NCBI GenBank assembly: GCA_964559135.1
Contig: CAZLGG010000030.1
Coordinates: 1 to 39,372 of the forward strand
Source: DRQF01 sp964559135
GTDB taxonomy: Bacteria > Planctomycetota > GCA-002687715 > DRQF01
Direction of reading: 5' to 3'
DNA: 39,372 nucleotides
Position numbers and translations under genes: made by a program. Within the stretch, counting starts at the first letter, position 1. Each line of letters opens with the position of its first letter. Of this stretch, positions 30,763 to 38,978 are shown one piece after another. The notes under the pieces are model-generated. The model did not search any database and was not told where the DNA came from. It was given only the letters and a program-made list of their open reading frames with translations.

Positions 30763-33030
30763 TCACTCGAAGACGTGGAGGTTCTTCCAGAAGAAGTCCA
30801 AGGCTTCCTTGAGGCTCGTCTCGTCATAACCCAACTGCCCGGTCATCCGGTCGACGAATCGACGGGCACCGACCTCATGCTCGGCGTCGAGTTTCCCCGG
30901 CACCATGTCCAGAAGTATGAGGGAGTCCTCGACGACCCGTCGGATCTGACCGAATCGTTGCCGGAAGGTCTCCGCCCTCAGACGAGTGAACAGGTCGCGA
31001 AAGACGTCTTCGTGGACGAGGGATGCGTCGGGATGGCTGAGCCGGAAAGACGCCGCCTTGGTGAGAATATCCGATCGGAACTCTTCCGCATCCGCCTCCG
31101 CCCCCAAGAGCTCCTCCATTTCCCGCATGAACTTCTCATCGGGCGGAACCGACTCTCCAGTCGTCTCGTCCACGACCTTCTCGCGAGTCTTGTGCGCCCG
31201 AACGTGGTGAAAGTATCGCTCGAAGAGTCGTTGGTACTCGGTTTCGTCGACGATCTCCGCGGCGATCTCCACGTCGTGGCGCAAGAGCTGCAAATACTCA
31301 CCCCGTACTTCGTCGATGAAGGAGCGGCAATCGTGATACCCATTGCGTGTCGGCTGAAGCCGCAGGAATTGAAAGAGTCCCGGACTCTTGATGAGCTCCG
31401 GAAGCGTCCGCAACACGAGCAGTGGAGTCAGACACCCCCCGGGAGGATCGAGAGCGATCTCGGCGATCATCGTCAACATTTCCCGAGGAGAGCAACCTCT
31501 CCGGCCTTCGTAGGCCGCATCCACCGTCCCTTCGAATTCCGCCTCGAACGAATCATACTCGTGAGCCAACTGAGCGACCTGCGCGAGAAGGCGCCCTCGA
31601 TCGGCGTCACTCATGCGCGGGGGGATCTCGCCGTGATCGTAGAGCTTGGCTTTCTCGAGCGGGCTCAACGAGAGCAAAAGCTCGCGGGTCTCGTCGTCGA
31701 GACCCGTTCCCGTGGGTTGCATGAGCCGCGTCATCACGGCCCAAAGAGCCGCCAACCCGAGCGTGTGGGGTGCAACGGTGAGGTGCGACGAGAAGAGGTC
31801 GAGGTTCATCCTGTAGAGTTCTTCCTCCTGCGAATAGCGGAGCAGATAGGGCACGCGGACGAGATCGAGCCGGGCATTGAAGGAAGAGAAAAGCGGTTCG
31901 CGTCGGAACGCCGAGAGGTAGTTCTCGTTGCTCGTACCGAACAGGACCAGGTCCAAGGTGGCGGAATAGCCGGGGAGATGAACCGTGCCGGTTTCAGCCG
32001 TCGTGAGCAGGTACTTGTTCGCCTCGATGGGGCGTTTCAAGAAGTCGCTGAAGTCGACGATTCCACGGGACGCATCCACGAGATCGCCCTCGGCCTCGAG
32101 GAGCTTCTCGTTGGTGAGGAGCGGAGGAAGGCCGTTCATGTGAGGCTGGGCGAGGGCCCGAGTTCCGGCGTCGATGTTGCGCTGGGGATCGATGGTGACA
32201 GCGGCGGTCCTGTAGCGGTGCGACACGAAGAACCGTTCGACCTGCACATGCCGCATCACCTTCACCCAATCCCCCTTGTAGGCCCGCATCAGCGCTTCGT
32301 AGATCCTGCGTGACTTCGGGCTGAGGCTCCCCTCCTTCAGCATGAACGTCCAAACGAAGCGTTCTTTCTCGGACGGAGGCGCCGCTTCGAGGGCGGCATC
32401 GAACACCCGTCGGCGATCGGCGGACGGGATGAGGAAGATCGGGTTCTCGTTGAGTTCGCAAGGAATCTTCGCGGAGATGTCATCGGGGCCGAGGAAGGCG
32501 AACGTGTCCAGCTCCTCCCCCACGGCGTCCCTGTCAAAACCGACGCGGGCGCCGCGATCCTCCGTGGAGCTGAAGATCCAGTTGAACCGCAGCAGCATGC
32601 CCTCTTCGGTTTCGCTGTAAGCTTCGAGACCTCGCATCAGGCCCTGCACGATCGTCGTCTTGGCGGATCCGTTGGGGCCGTGCAGAAGGATCATCCTGTC
32701 GATCTTTCGCTTCTCCACGAATTCCCGCAGGTCACTGTAAATACGGTTGTGAACCTCTTCGTGTCCGATGACGGGCCGCTCTCCTTTTCCGAGCGGGTCG
32801 TCGAAGACCTTGAACCTGCGGACGGGCGCTCCGCCGATGCCGCGGACCTCTTCGGTGCCGAAATGGTCCATCATGTCGACCATGTATTGAGCCGCGTTGC
32901 GCGTCAACGAGTAGGGGCGCTGCAGGAAGTGCTGAAGAAACTGCGAAAAGGAGAGGATCGCGTGCGCTTGCGTAAACCGCTCGACGGACCTGCTGGCGAT
33001 GTCCTTGAGGACGGCGTCAATATCGACCAT
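30763..33030 (-). CDS. prkA: PrkA-like serine protein kinase (long form)
   Basis: A 755-residue protein with a PrkA/YeaG-type AAA core: Walker A HGPNGSAKTT (about 117-126), the family's FRFNW-like block (LLRFNWIFS), IPCELNENPIFLIP, GIVDFSDFLKRP, and GTSNENYLSAF with R-V-P-Y-L-L. PrkA proteins are usually about 640 residues, so this one carries about 110 extra, mostly in the C-terminal half. PrkA acts in stationary-phase or stress responses and is typically encoded with yeaH and spoVR. Neither partner is in the window. ATG at 33030; no strong ribosome-binding site. Divergent from the FG-GAP gene across an 84-bp promoter space. Confidence 0.82.
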   Translation of the reverse strand: MVDIDAVLKDIASRSVERFTQAHAILSFSQFLQHFLQRPYSLTRNAAQYMVDMMDHFGTEEVRGIGGAPVRRFKVFDDPLGKGERPVIGHEEVHNRIYSDLREFVEKRKIDRMILLHGPNGSAKTTIVQGLMRGLEAYSETEEGMLLRFNWIFSSTEDRGARVGFDRDAVGEELDTFAFLGPDDISAKIPCELNENPIFLIPSADRRRVFDAALEAAPPSEKERFVWTFMLKEGSLSPKSRRIYEALMRAYKGDWVKVMRHVQVERFFVSHRYRTAAVTIDPQRNIDAGTRALAQPHMNGLPPLLTNEKLLEAEGDLVDASRGIVDFSDFLKRPIEANKYLLTTAETGTVHLPGYSATLDLVLFGTSNENYLSAFRREPLFSSFNARLDLVRVPYLLRYSQEEELYRMNLDLFSSHLTVAPHTLGLAALWAVMTRLMQPTGTGLDDETRELLLSLSPLEKAKLYDHGEIPPRMSDADRGRLLAQVAQLAHEYDSFEAEFEGTVDAAYEGRRGCSPREMLTMIAEIALDPPGGCLTPLLVLRTLPELIKSPGLFQFLRLQPTRNGYHDCRSFIDEVRGEYLQLLRHDVEIAAEIVDETEYQRLFERYFHHVRAHKTREKVVDETTGESVPPDEKFMREMEELLGAEADAEEFRSDILTKAASFRLSHPDASLVHEDVFRDLFTRLRAETFRQRFGQIRRVVEDSLILLDMVPGKLDAEHEVGARRFVDRMTGQLGYDETSLKEALDFFWKNLHVFE

Positions 33031-33058
33031 GTTTTCGGTTCTCGGATAACGTTACTAC

Positions 33059-33064
33059 TATAAT
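33059..33064 (+). promoter_or_regulatory. Perfect -10 element between prkA and the FG-GAP gene
   Basis: TATAAT, a perfect sigma-70 -10 match, embedded in an AT-rich stretch (taacgttactactataatac) that stands out from GC-rich surroundings. Transcription to the right would begin about 45 nt before the ATG at 33115. The minus-strand reading TATTAT at 33060-33065 could serve prkA. No close -35 match. Confidence 0.5.
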
Positions 33065-33114
33065 ACGCTGGGGGTCCGGCAGTGCGGACACCAATCCACG
33101 AGGAGCCGCATTCC

Positions 33115-34770
33115 ATGTCCGCGAAGACGCTGCTTTGTCTGATCCTCGCCGCCGCCGGTGCGTGAGCCCAGGAGACTCCCGAGCCATCGACCCGGAAGAT
33201 GATTCAGCGGTTGCGCGACATCGACGCGATCCAAGACGTCCAGAAGAACCCCTACGAGAACCGCCGCCGAGCGGCGTACTTGGGCCGGCTCGTCGCAAAG
33301 CGGCAGGGCGACCAAGCCAACTTGATCCACAATCTTGGCATCGAATTCTTGCGCGCTGGGGACTCGGTCCGCGCCCTCAGAGCTTTCAAGGCGCTCCGCG
33401 AGGGCCTTGCCAAGGGGGGAGTCAAGACCACCCCCGAGCAGCGCGCCGAACTGAGATTCTACGAGATCACGGCTTGGTTGCGGTTGGCCGAGCAACAGAA
33501 CTGCCTCGGTCATCATGGGCGCGAATCCTGCCTCATGCCCATTCGCGGCTCGGGCGTTCACGTCGATCGCAAGGCGTCCTCGGAGGCCATCCGCCTCATC
33601 GAGAAGGAACTGAGTTATTTCCCCGATGACCTGGCGGATCGCTGGCTGCTCAACCTCGCCTGGATGACTCTCGGCGGGTGGCCGGACAAGGTGCCGGAGC
33701 GATTCCGCATCGCGCCCGAGGTTTTCGCCTCCAAGGCCCCCATGCCGCGACTCCTCGACGTGGGCGGCGAGGCGGGGGTCAATGCACTCGGCCTCTCCGG
33801 CGGCGCCGTCGCCGAGGACTTCGACGGCGACGGGCTCATCGACATCATGTGCTCATCGTGGCACCTGAAGGATCAGATCCGCCTCTTCCGCAACAAGGGG
33901 GACGGGACCTTCGAGGACGTCACCACCGCGGCGGGGCTCGAGGGGCTCACGGGCGGCCTCAATCTCGTCCATGCGGACTACGACAACGACGGGGACTTCG
34001 ACGTCCTCGTTCTCCGCGGGGCTTGGCGAGGCCCGTCGGGCCACTGGCCCAACAGCCTCTTACGCAATGACGGCAAGGGGCGCTTCACCGACGTCACCGA
34101 GGCCGCCGGGCTCCTTTCGTTCCATCCGAGCCCAACCGCGGCGTTCGCCGACTTCGATCGCGATGGCGATCTCGACCTGTTCATCGGCAACGAATCCCGC
34201 GGCAAGGACACCCATGACAGTGAGTTCTTCCGGAACGAAGGCGACGGAACCTTCAAGGACATCACCCATGAGGTGGGCCTCGAGATCAATCGCTGGGTCA
34301 AGGCGGTCTCATGGGGCGACATCGACAACGACGGCGACCCGGACCTCTACGAGACACTCGGCGGAGCGTTCTTCGGAGATCGCTACACCAACGCCCTGTT
34401 CCTCAATCCTGGCTCGGGAAACCGGCAGATCACGCTTCGCTTCGAGGGGACGAAATCCAACCGGTGCGCCCTGGGCGCCCGCTTCACGGTCCGGATCACG
34501 ATGGACGACGGAACGTAGCGTGTCCTTCACCGCGTCGTCGGAACCGGCGGGAGCTTCGGGTCGTCCAGCTTTCGACAGGAGATCGGGATCGGGCCATCCA
34601 AAGGGCCCGTGGACGTCAGCATGACGTGGAATTCAGGCGCCACCCAGGTGTGGAAGGCGCTCTCGCCCGATCGGGCATGGCGACTCGTCGAGGGCGAGGT
34701 CCACCCCATCCCGATGCCTCTCCCTCACGTCGACATGGACCGGCTTCTCGGCGCCGAGAAAAAGAATTAG
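33115..34770 (+). pseudogene. Secreted FG-GAP/UnbV-type protein interrupted by two in-frame stops
   Basis: The frame from ATG 33115 encodes about 550 residues but contains TGA at 33163-33165 and TAG at 34516-34518. The start is well supported: AGGAG at 33101-33105, a promoter at 33059, and a signal peptide MSAKTLLCLILAAAGA that ends at the TGA and resumes with AQETPEP, as expected around a cleavage site. Residues up to about 180 are helical, TPR-like. Four FG-GAP/VCBS calcium-loop repeats follow (DFDGDGLIDI, DYDNDGDFDV, DFDRDGDLDL, DIDNDGDPDL). A C-terminal ASPIC/UnbV domain reads ALGARFTV, then the TAG, then GGSFGSSSF and MTWNSGATQVW. Reading continues in frame past both stops. Initiation after the first stop is possible at ATG 33199 but would lose the signal peptide. 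Confidence 0.8.
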
Positions 34771-34827
34771 GCTCCACCGCGAGAGGCATCCGTCCCGCCC
34801 ACCCGGCGCAGGAAGAGCCGCGAACCC

Positions 34828-35676
34828 TCAGGAGCGCATCTCACCGCCGAAGAGACCCCGTTCCTCGAGCATTTCCTTGAGCGCCGGAAGCCCTTCGTCG
34901 CGGAATCGCTCCAGGAGAGGTCCGAGCTCACTCCGCAAGATGCGCAGCGTCGCTTCGTCCTTCTCCCCTCGGGCCCTGGCCGCGGCGAGAAAAAGTTCCG
35001 GTTCCGCGGACGCGAGCGCGAGGATTCCCCCGGTCACCGGCGGCGTCGGAGAGAGAAACAGCTCGGCGTTGCCCGCAAACACGGCCCAACCGTCACCCGG
35101 CGCACCCGGACGCCACGAAGCCAGCAAATCGGCGTCGCCCACGCTGTCCTTGACTCCCGAGAGGCCGGGAATCTTTCCGATGGCCCGAATCGTCATCTCC
35201 GAGAACGGGCGCGAACGGTAGGACGGAGGATGGTAAGCGAGCACGCCCAGCGGGGCGTTCGCGGCCAACTGGCTCAAGGCGAAGACGTAGACCTCCTCGT
35301 CGAAGTCCTTGGGAGCGGGCGGGGCCACGAGTGCCAGATTGGCACCGGCTTCCTTCAACTGTTGCAGGTCCGCCATGGCCGCGTCGATGTCGGCGGCCTC
35401 CGCGAGGAGCCCGCCCAGGATCACCATGTCGTCGTCCAGCACGGCTCGCGCGCAACGCACCAACTCATCGCGCTCGGTGCGCGTGAGTTTTTCGCGTTCG
35501 CCGGTGGTGCCCGCGACCAGAACGCCGTCCAATCCCATCGCGTCGAGGTAGCGAATGTTTTCCTCGAAGCCCTCGATATCGATCCCGTCGCCGCGGAAAG
35601 GGGTCACCAACGCGGCCAGGACAAAAGGCTGCGCGGTCCCGTTTCTTCCGATGCGACTCCAATCCGTAAACGGCAT
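34828..35676 (-). CDS. Dihydrodipicolinate synthase (DapA)-family aldolase/lyase
   Basis: A 282-residue class I, Schiff-base aldolase-fold protein. Family marks: LVTPFRGDGIDIEGFEENI, GTTGEREKLTRTER (the GTTGE loop), the tyrosine in YHPPSYRSR and the Schiff-base lysine in LSGVKDSVGD. Length is normal. The YHPP in place of YNVP-R-T of true DHDPS makes a lysine-pathway role less certain; N-acetylneuraminate lyase-like or sugar-acid aldolase/dehydratase activity is equally possible. ATG at 35676 has GGAGG 7 nt upstream. It stands alone on the minus strand, with no lysine genes near. Confidence 0.82.
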   Translation of the reverse strand: MPFTDWSRIGRNGTAQPFVLAALVTPFRGDGIDIEGFEENIRYLDAMGLDGVLVAGTTGEREKLTRTERDELVRCARAVLDDDMVILGGLLAEAADIDAAMADLQQLKEAGANLALVAPPAPKDFDEEVYVFALSQLAANAPLGVLAYHPPSYRSRPFSEMTIRAIGKIPGLSGVKDSVGDADLLASWRPGAPGDGWAVFAGNAELFLSPTPPVTGGILALASAEPELFLAAARARGEKDEATLRILRSELGPLLERFRDEGLPALKEMLEERGLFGGEMRS

Positions 35677-35720
35677 GTCACGACCTCCAGGAAACCGGGG
35701 AGCGTGGGGGGCCCCCGGGT

Positions 35721-35749
35721 TTGCTCGCCGACATGGGAGATTCTACACT
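35721..35749 (+). promoter_or_regulatory. Promoter candidate for the comEC-like gene
   Basis: TTGCTC (35721-35726) and TACACT (35744-35749) are separated by 17 bp, an ideal sigma-70 spacing with partial consensus matches. The site is about 50 nt before the ATG at 35799. On the minus strand TAGAAT (35740-35745 complement) could be a -10 for the divergent aldolase gene. Confidence 0.35.
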
Positions 35750-35798
35750 CTCCCCTCGACCCGCGCCCGAAGGCATGAGAACACCCGCGGAGGGACTC

Positions 35799-37298
35799 AT
35801 GTCGCGCATGCAATCCTGGCTGGCCGCCTTCACGCTGGGCGCCTTTTTCTCATGGGACTGGGGTCCCATCGAGGACATTCGAGGCGTTTGGGGCCTTCTC
35901 CTCGTCCTTCTCTTCCTCATGCCCAGGGTTCTCTCGGCCCACCGACGACTGCGAACGGGGATGCCGGCCCTCGTCGCTTTGCTGCTGGGCGTGATCTGGG
36001 GCGCCGTCACTCACGAAGCTCCCCTCCCCCACCTTGGCTCTCCGGTTCCAGCGCTCATCGAAGGGCGCATCGTGAGCGCCGGGCGGCTGAGATCCCGTTT
36101 TCCAGGACGTCCGGTCTTCTGGATTCGACTGAAGGACGCGACCTTGCATCCTTTGGCCGACGACGCGAGCACGGGTGTCGCCACGGGCGCTCCCGTTCTT
36201 CTCCTTCAGCCCTGGTCCACGGAGAGATCCCTCCCCGGTCCGGGCGAACACATTTGCGTCGAAGCCATGATCCGCGTCTCACGCGGGCGATGGATCGCGC
36301 GCAGCGCGGCGCCGGAGAATCTCCGAGTCCTGAACACCCCTGGCCTTTCCGATCATCTCTCCCGCTCGAGGGGACACTTGAGGAAACGGTTGAGTCGGTT
36401 CGGCAACGCCGAGACGGGCACGACGCTCGCGGCGCTCCTCTTGGGTTTTCGTGACGACGACCGCGATCGCCGGGCGACGTTTCAACGGGCGGGCGCTTCC
36501 CATTTCCTGGTGGTCTCGGGCCTCCACCTGGGGTTGATGGCCGCTCTCCTCCACTTTTTGATGTTGGGCCGTCGCCGGCCGACTCTCATCCTCTTGGCCG
36601 TCTACGCGCAGCTCGCCGGAGGCGGTTCCCCGGTGATGCGAGCCTTGCTCGCCCTTCTCGTCCTTGCCTGGGCCAGGCGGCGGGGTCTCGGAGTGCGCTG
36701 GGGAGGCTTACTCGCCGCGCTCGCCGCCTTTCTCCTCATCGTCGATCCATCGCGAGCCGGCGATGTGGGGTTTCGGCTGTCCTTCCAGGCTCTCGCCGGC
36801 GTCCTCGCCTGGGCCGGCCCACCGGCGTCGGCGCGGCCGGGAGATCCCCTCGAAGCCTTTCTCTGGCGAAAACGCGGCCCGCCTCCGACGCATCGCATCC
36901 TGCAACTCGGGCTCGCTTCCACAGGCGCCGTCCTCGCCACGGCGCCCGTTTGCCTCCGGGTCTTCGGAGGCTTCGCGCCGGCCGCGATCCTCAGCGGCCT
37001 CCTCTTTCCCCCGCTGGTGATGCTGCTTCTCGCCCTGGGCGGGCTCACGCTGCTCATCCCCCCGGTCGCCCTGCTGGCACAACCCATCGTCGCGGTGACG
37101 ACGGATCTCGCTCAGGCCTTGTCGCACCTCCCCGGCGGATACATCACCGCGCCGGCCCCGTCGGCGTCCGTCGCGTGGATTCACTACGGGCTCCTCGTCT
37201 TCGGGGCTCGACGGTGGGCACGCGACCCCTGTTGGCGTAATCTTCCGGTGTCGCTGCTCCCCCCCCTCCTGGGTCTCGTGCTGCTCCTGCACCCATGA
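35799..37298 (+). CDS. comEC: ComEC/Rec2-family DNA channel protein lacking the nuclease-like domain
   Basis: A 499-residue membrane protein. After an N-terminal pair of hydrophobic helices and a soluble OB-like region (LIEGRIVSAGRLRSRF, GEHICVEAMIRVSRGRW) comes the Competence domain with GASHFLVVSGLHLGLM, SPVMRALLALLVLAW, and VDPSRAGDVGFRLSFQALAG, all diagnostic of ComEC. The family carries DNA across the inner membrane in natural transformation. The C-terminal metallo-beta-lactamase-like domain present in most ComEC proteins (about 750 residues) is missing: the frame stops after the last helix, 30 nt before the next gene. Start chosen at 35799 because GGAGG lies just upstream; ATG 35775 is an alternative. 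Confidence 0.88.
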   Translation: MSRMQSWLAAFTLGAFFSWDWGPIEDIRGVWGLLLVLLFLMPRVLSAHRRLRTGMPALVALLLGVIWGAVTHEAPLPHLGSPVPALIEGRIVSAGRLRSRFPGRPVFWIRLKDATLHPLADDASTGVATGAPVLLLQPWSTERSLPGPGEHICVEAMIRVSRGRWIARSAAPENLRVLNTPGLSDHLSRSRGHLRKRLSRFGNAETGTTLAALLLGFRDDDRDRRATFQRAGASHFLVVSGLHLGLMAALLHFLMLGRRRPTLILLAVYAQLAGGGSPVMRALLALLVLAWARRRGLGVRWGGLLAALAAFLLIVDPSRAGDVGFRLSFQALAGVLAWAGPPASARPGDPLEAFLWRKRGPPPTHRILQLGLASTGAVLATAPVCLRVFGGFAPAAILSGLLFPPLVMLLLALGGLTLLIPPVALLAQPIVAVTTDLAQALSHLPGGYITAPAPSASVAWIHYGLLVFGARRWARDPCWRNLPVSLLPPLLGLVLLLHP

Positions 37299-37328
37299 GG
37301 CCCGCGACGTCGGCTTGAACGGGAATCC

Positions 37329-38798
37329 ATGACCACACGACGCCAAACACGCCGACCAAGATTCGCAGCCTGGATCTTTTCGTTCTTGCTCGCGGCCGTC
37401 GTCGCGTGGTCGGCTTGGCGCGCCGCCCATCAGTCCCTCACCCATGACGAGGCCTGGACGTGGACCCACTTCGCCGCCGGGGGGCCCGCAGTCATCTTCG
37501 GCCGCTACGCCCCCAACAACCACGTCCTCCACTCCGTGTTGGTTTGGGCGTCGGAACGTCTCTTTGGGCCCCATGAGCTGGCCCTCAGGCTGCCGGCGCT
37601 CCTCGGAGCGACCCTCTTTCTCCTGGCGCTCGTTCGTCTTTCGCGTCGGTTGCTGGGCCGGGGAAGCCTCGCCGTCCTCTTCTTTGCGACCTTGGCGCTG
37701 AATCCCCTCTTTCTGGACTACTTCGTCCAGGCCAGGGGTTACAGCCTCATGCTGGCGGGCCTCGCGTGGGGCGCCGCGTTGCTCCACGCATCGATCGAGG
37801 ACGAGAGCGTTTCCCGACGCACGGCCGCGTGGGGCAGCGCGACCCTCGGGCTGGCCCTCGCCGCGGTTCCCTCCTGTGCCTTTGCGGTCGTGGGGCTGGG
37901 GGCGTCCACGCTGGTTGGCGCTTTGCGGCGGGGCGAGACGCTTGCACGCACTCTCGCGATCCTGGTTCTCCCGGGGCTTGCGATCGCCGGGGCCATCCTC
38001 GGCGCCCCGCTCCTCCATGCGACGCAGGCCCAATTTCACTTCGGGGCGGCGTCTCCGTGGGCGACGGTCCTCGGCATCGTCGACGCCACCTTCGCCCATC
38101 TGCCCCCACCCTACGGCTCGCGGCCGGAGGGCATGGAGACGCTCCTCCGAGTCGCCGCGGGCCTCGTCTTCGCGATGGGCATCCTCCTGGCGACCTTGGG
38201 TCTTCGAGATCTCTTCCGAAGTCGTCCCCGGCGCTTTTTCGCCTCCGCCTTGGGTCTCCAGGTCTTGGCCGTCTGCGCGGGCGTTTTGTTCTTTCACCTG
38301 CCGTGGCCCCGGGAGCGGACGGCGTTGGGCGTCATGTTCCTCGGCGCGCTGGCCCTCGGTGAAGCGGTGGGAGTCTCCCGGCAGCCTCGCGTGCGAACCC
38401 TGGCGGCGTGGGTGATGGCTGGCATCGTGGCGGCGAACCTTCTGCAGATCGAGGGAAAGCGTTTCCGGAGCCACCCTTACGACGCTGCGTCCCGCCAGGT
38501 CTACGAAGCCGTGACGGCCGAAGCCCGGGGCATGACACGCCATCCCGTGAGCGTCTGGGCGGAAGCACGCCTCGCTCGCGCCCTCGAGGCCTATCGACAA
38601 CTCCGAGGGGATGGGGATCTGTTGAGTCGCATCGTCCTGGGGTGGAAAGCTCCGGATCGGCGCTACGACGTCTTCGTCCTCACCGTGGAGCAAGCGAAGC
38701 GGTTGGGTCGCGCCCTGCCGCGGGGAACCCTCATCCGCATGTTCCGGGAAGTCGGCCGGTTTGACGAAGGCCGCATCCTCGTCGTCCGTCCCCGCTGA
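37329..38798 (+). CDS. GT-C-family (GT39/ArnT-like) membrane glycosyltransferase
   Basis: A 489-residue inner-membrane protein with about ten hydrophobic segments. The first (AAWIFSFLLAAVVAWSAW) is followed by LTHDEAWTWTHF, the acidic D-E motif (residues 40-41) in the first periplasmic loop that marks lipid-linked-sugar-dependent GT-C enzymes such as ArnT and PMT. A conserved-looking QARGYSLMLAG follows the third helix, as in GT39/PMT_2 proteins. The last about 120 residues form a soluble tail (HPVSVWAEARLARALEAYR). Sugar donor and acceptor are unknown. ATG at 37329 with GGGA nearby, 30 nt after comEC, so probably cotranscribed. Confidence 0.78.
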   Translation: MTTRRQTRRPRFAAWIFSFLLAAVVAWSAWRAAHQSLTHDEAWTWTHFAAGGPAVIFGRYAPNNHVLHSVLVWASERLFGPHELALRLPALLGATLFLLALVRLSRRLLGRGSLAVLFFATLALNPLFLDYFVQARGYSLMLAGLAWGAALLHASIEDESVSRRTAAWGSATLGLALAAVPSCAFAVVGLGASTLVGALRRGETLARTLAILVLPGLAIAGAILGAPLLHATQAQFHFGAASPWATVLGIVDATFAHLPPPYGSRPEGMETLLRVAAGLVFAMGILLATLGLRDLFRSRPRRFFASALGLQVLAVCAGVLFFHLPWPRERTALGVMFLGALALGEAVGVSRQPRVRTLAAWVMAGIVAANLLQIEGKRFRSHPYDAASRQVYEAVTAEARGMTRHPVSVWAEARLARALEAYRQLRGDGDLLSRIVLGWKAPDRRYDVFVLTVEQAKRLGRALPRGTLIRMFREVGRFDEGRILVVRPR

Positions 38799-38867
38799 CA
38801 CGACGCGGTGCTGGTGGACCGTCCCCGCCGTCGTCCGCCGAGGCGAAGAGGAGTCTCGGGAATCGGG

Positions 38868-38897
38868 TTGACAGGGGGTCTCCGGCCGGGGTACAAA
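38868..38897 (+). promoter_or_regulatory. Sigma-70-type promoter upstream of the zinc-finger membrane protein gene
   Basis: A perfect TTGACA (38868-38873), an 18-bp spacer and TACAAA (38892-38897). Transcription would start around 38904, just before the palindrome at 38908. It is the best -35 hexamer in the window. Confidence 0.6.
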
Positions 38898-38907
38898 TAA
38901 GAGTGTC

Positions 38908-38922
38908 ATAAGAACATCTTAT
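38908..38922. promoter_or_regulatory. Palindrome at the transcription start, operator candidate
   Basis: ATAAGA-ACA-TCTTAT, a perfect 6-bp inverted repeat in an AT-rich stretch, placed at about +4 to +18 of the promoter at 38868. This is a typical repressor-blocking position. The regulator is unknown. Confidence 0.45.
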
Positions 38923-38978
38923 TGTTGCGGATGCGTCATCGTTGCCGACCCGAACCCACGGAGCGAGGAGAATCAGGG

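Noticed and set aside
30775..32313. A 512-codon open frame on the plus strand
   Set aside because: Antisense to the PrkA-like gene, which has a Walker A motif and family blocks; the plus frame has none.
35706..35716. GGGGGCCCCC palindrome as a regulatory site
   Set aside because: Simple G/C run in GC-rich DNA; too low in complexity to call.
36708..38909. A 733-codon open frame on the minus strand
   Set aside because: It lies opposite comEC and the GT-C gene, is rich in R/E/G/P typical of GC-rich antisense frames, and has no domain; both sense genes have clear motifs.
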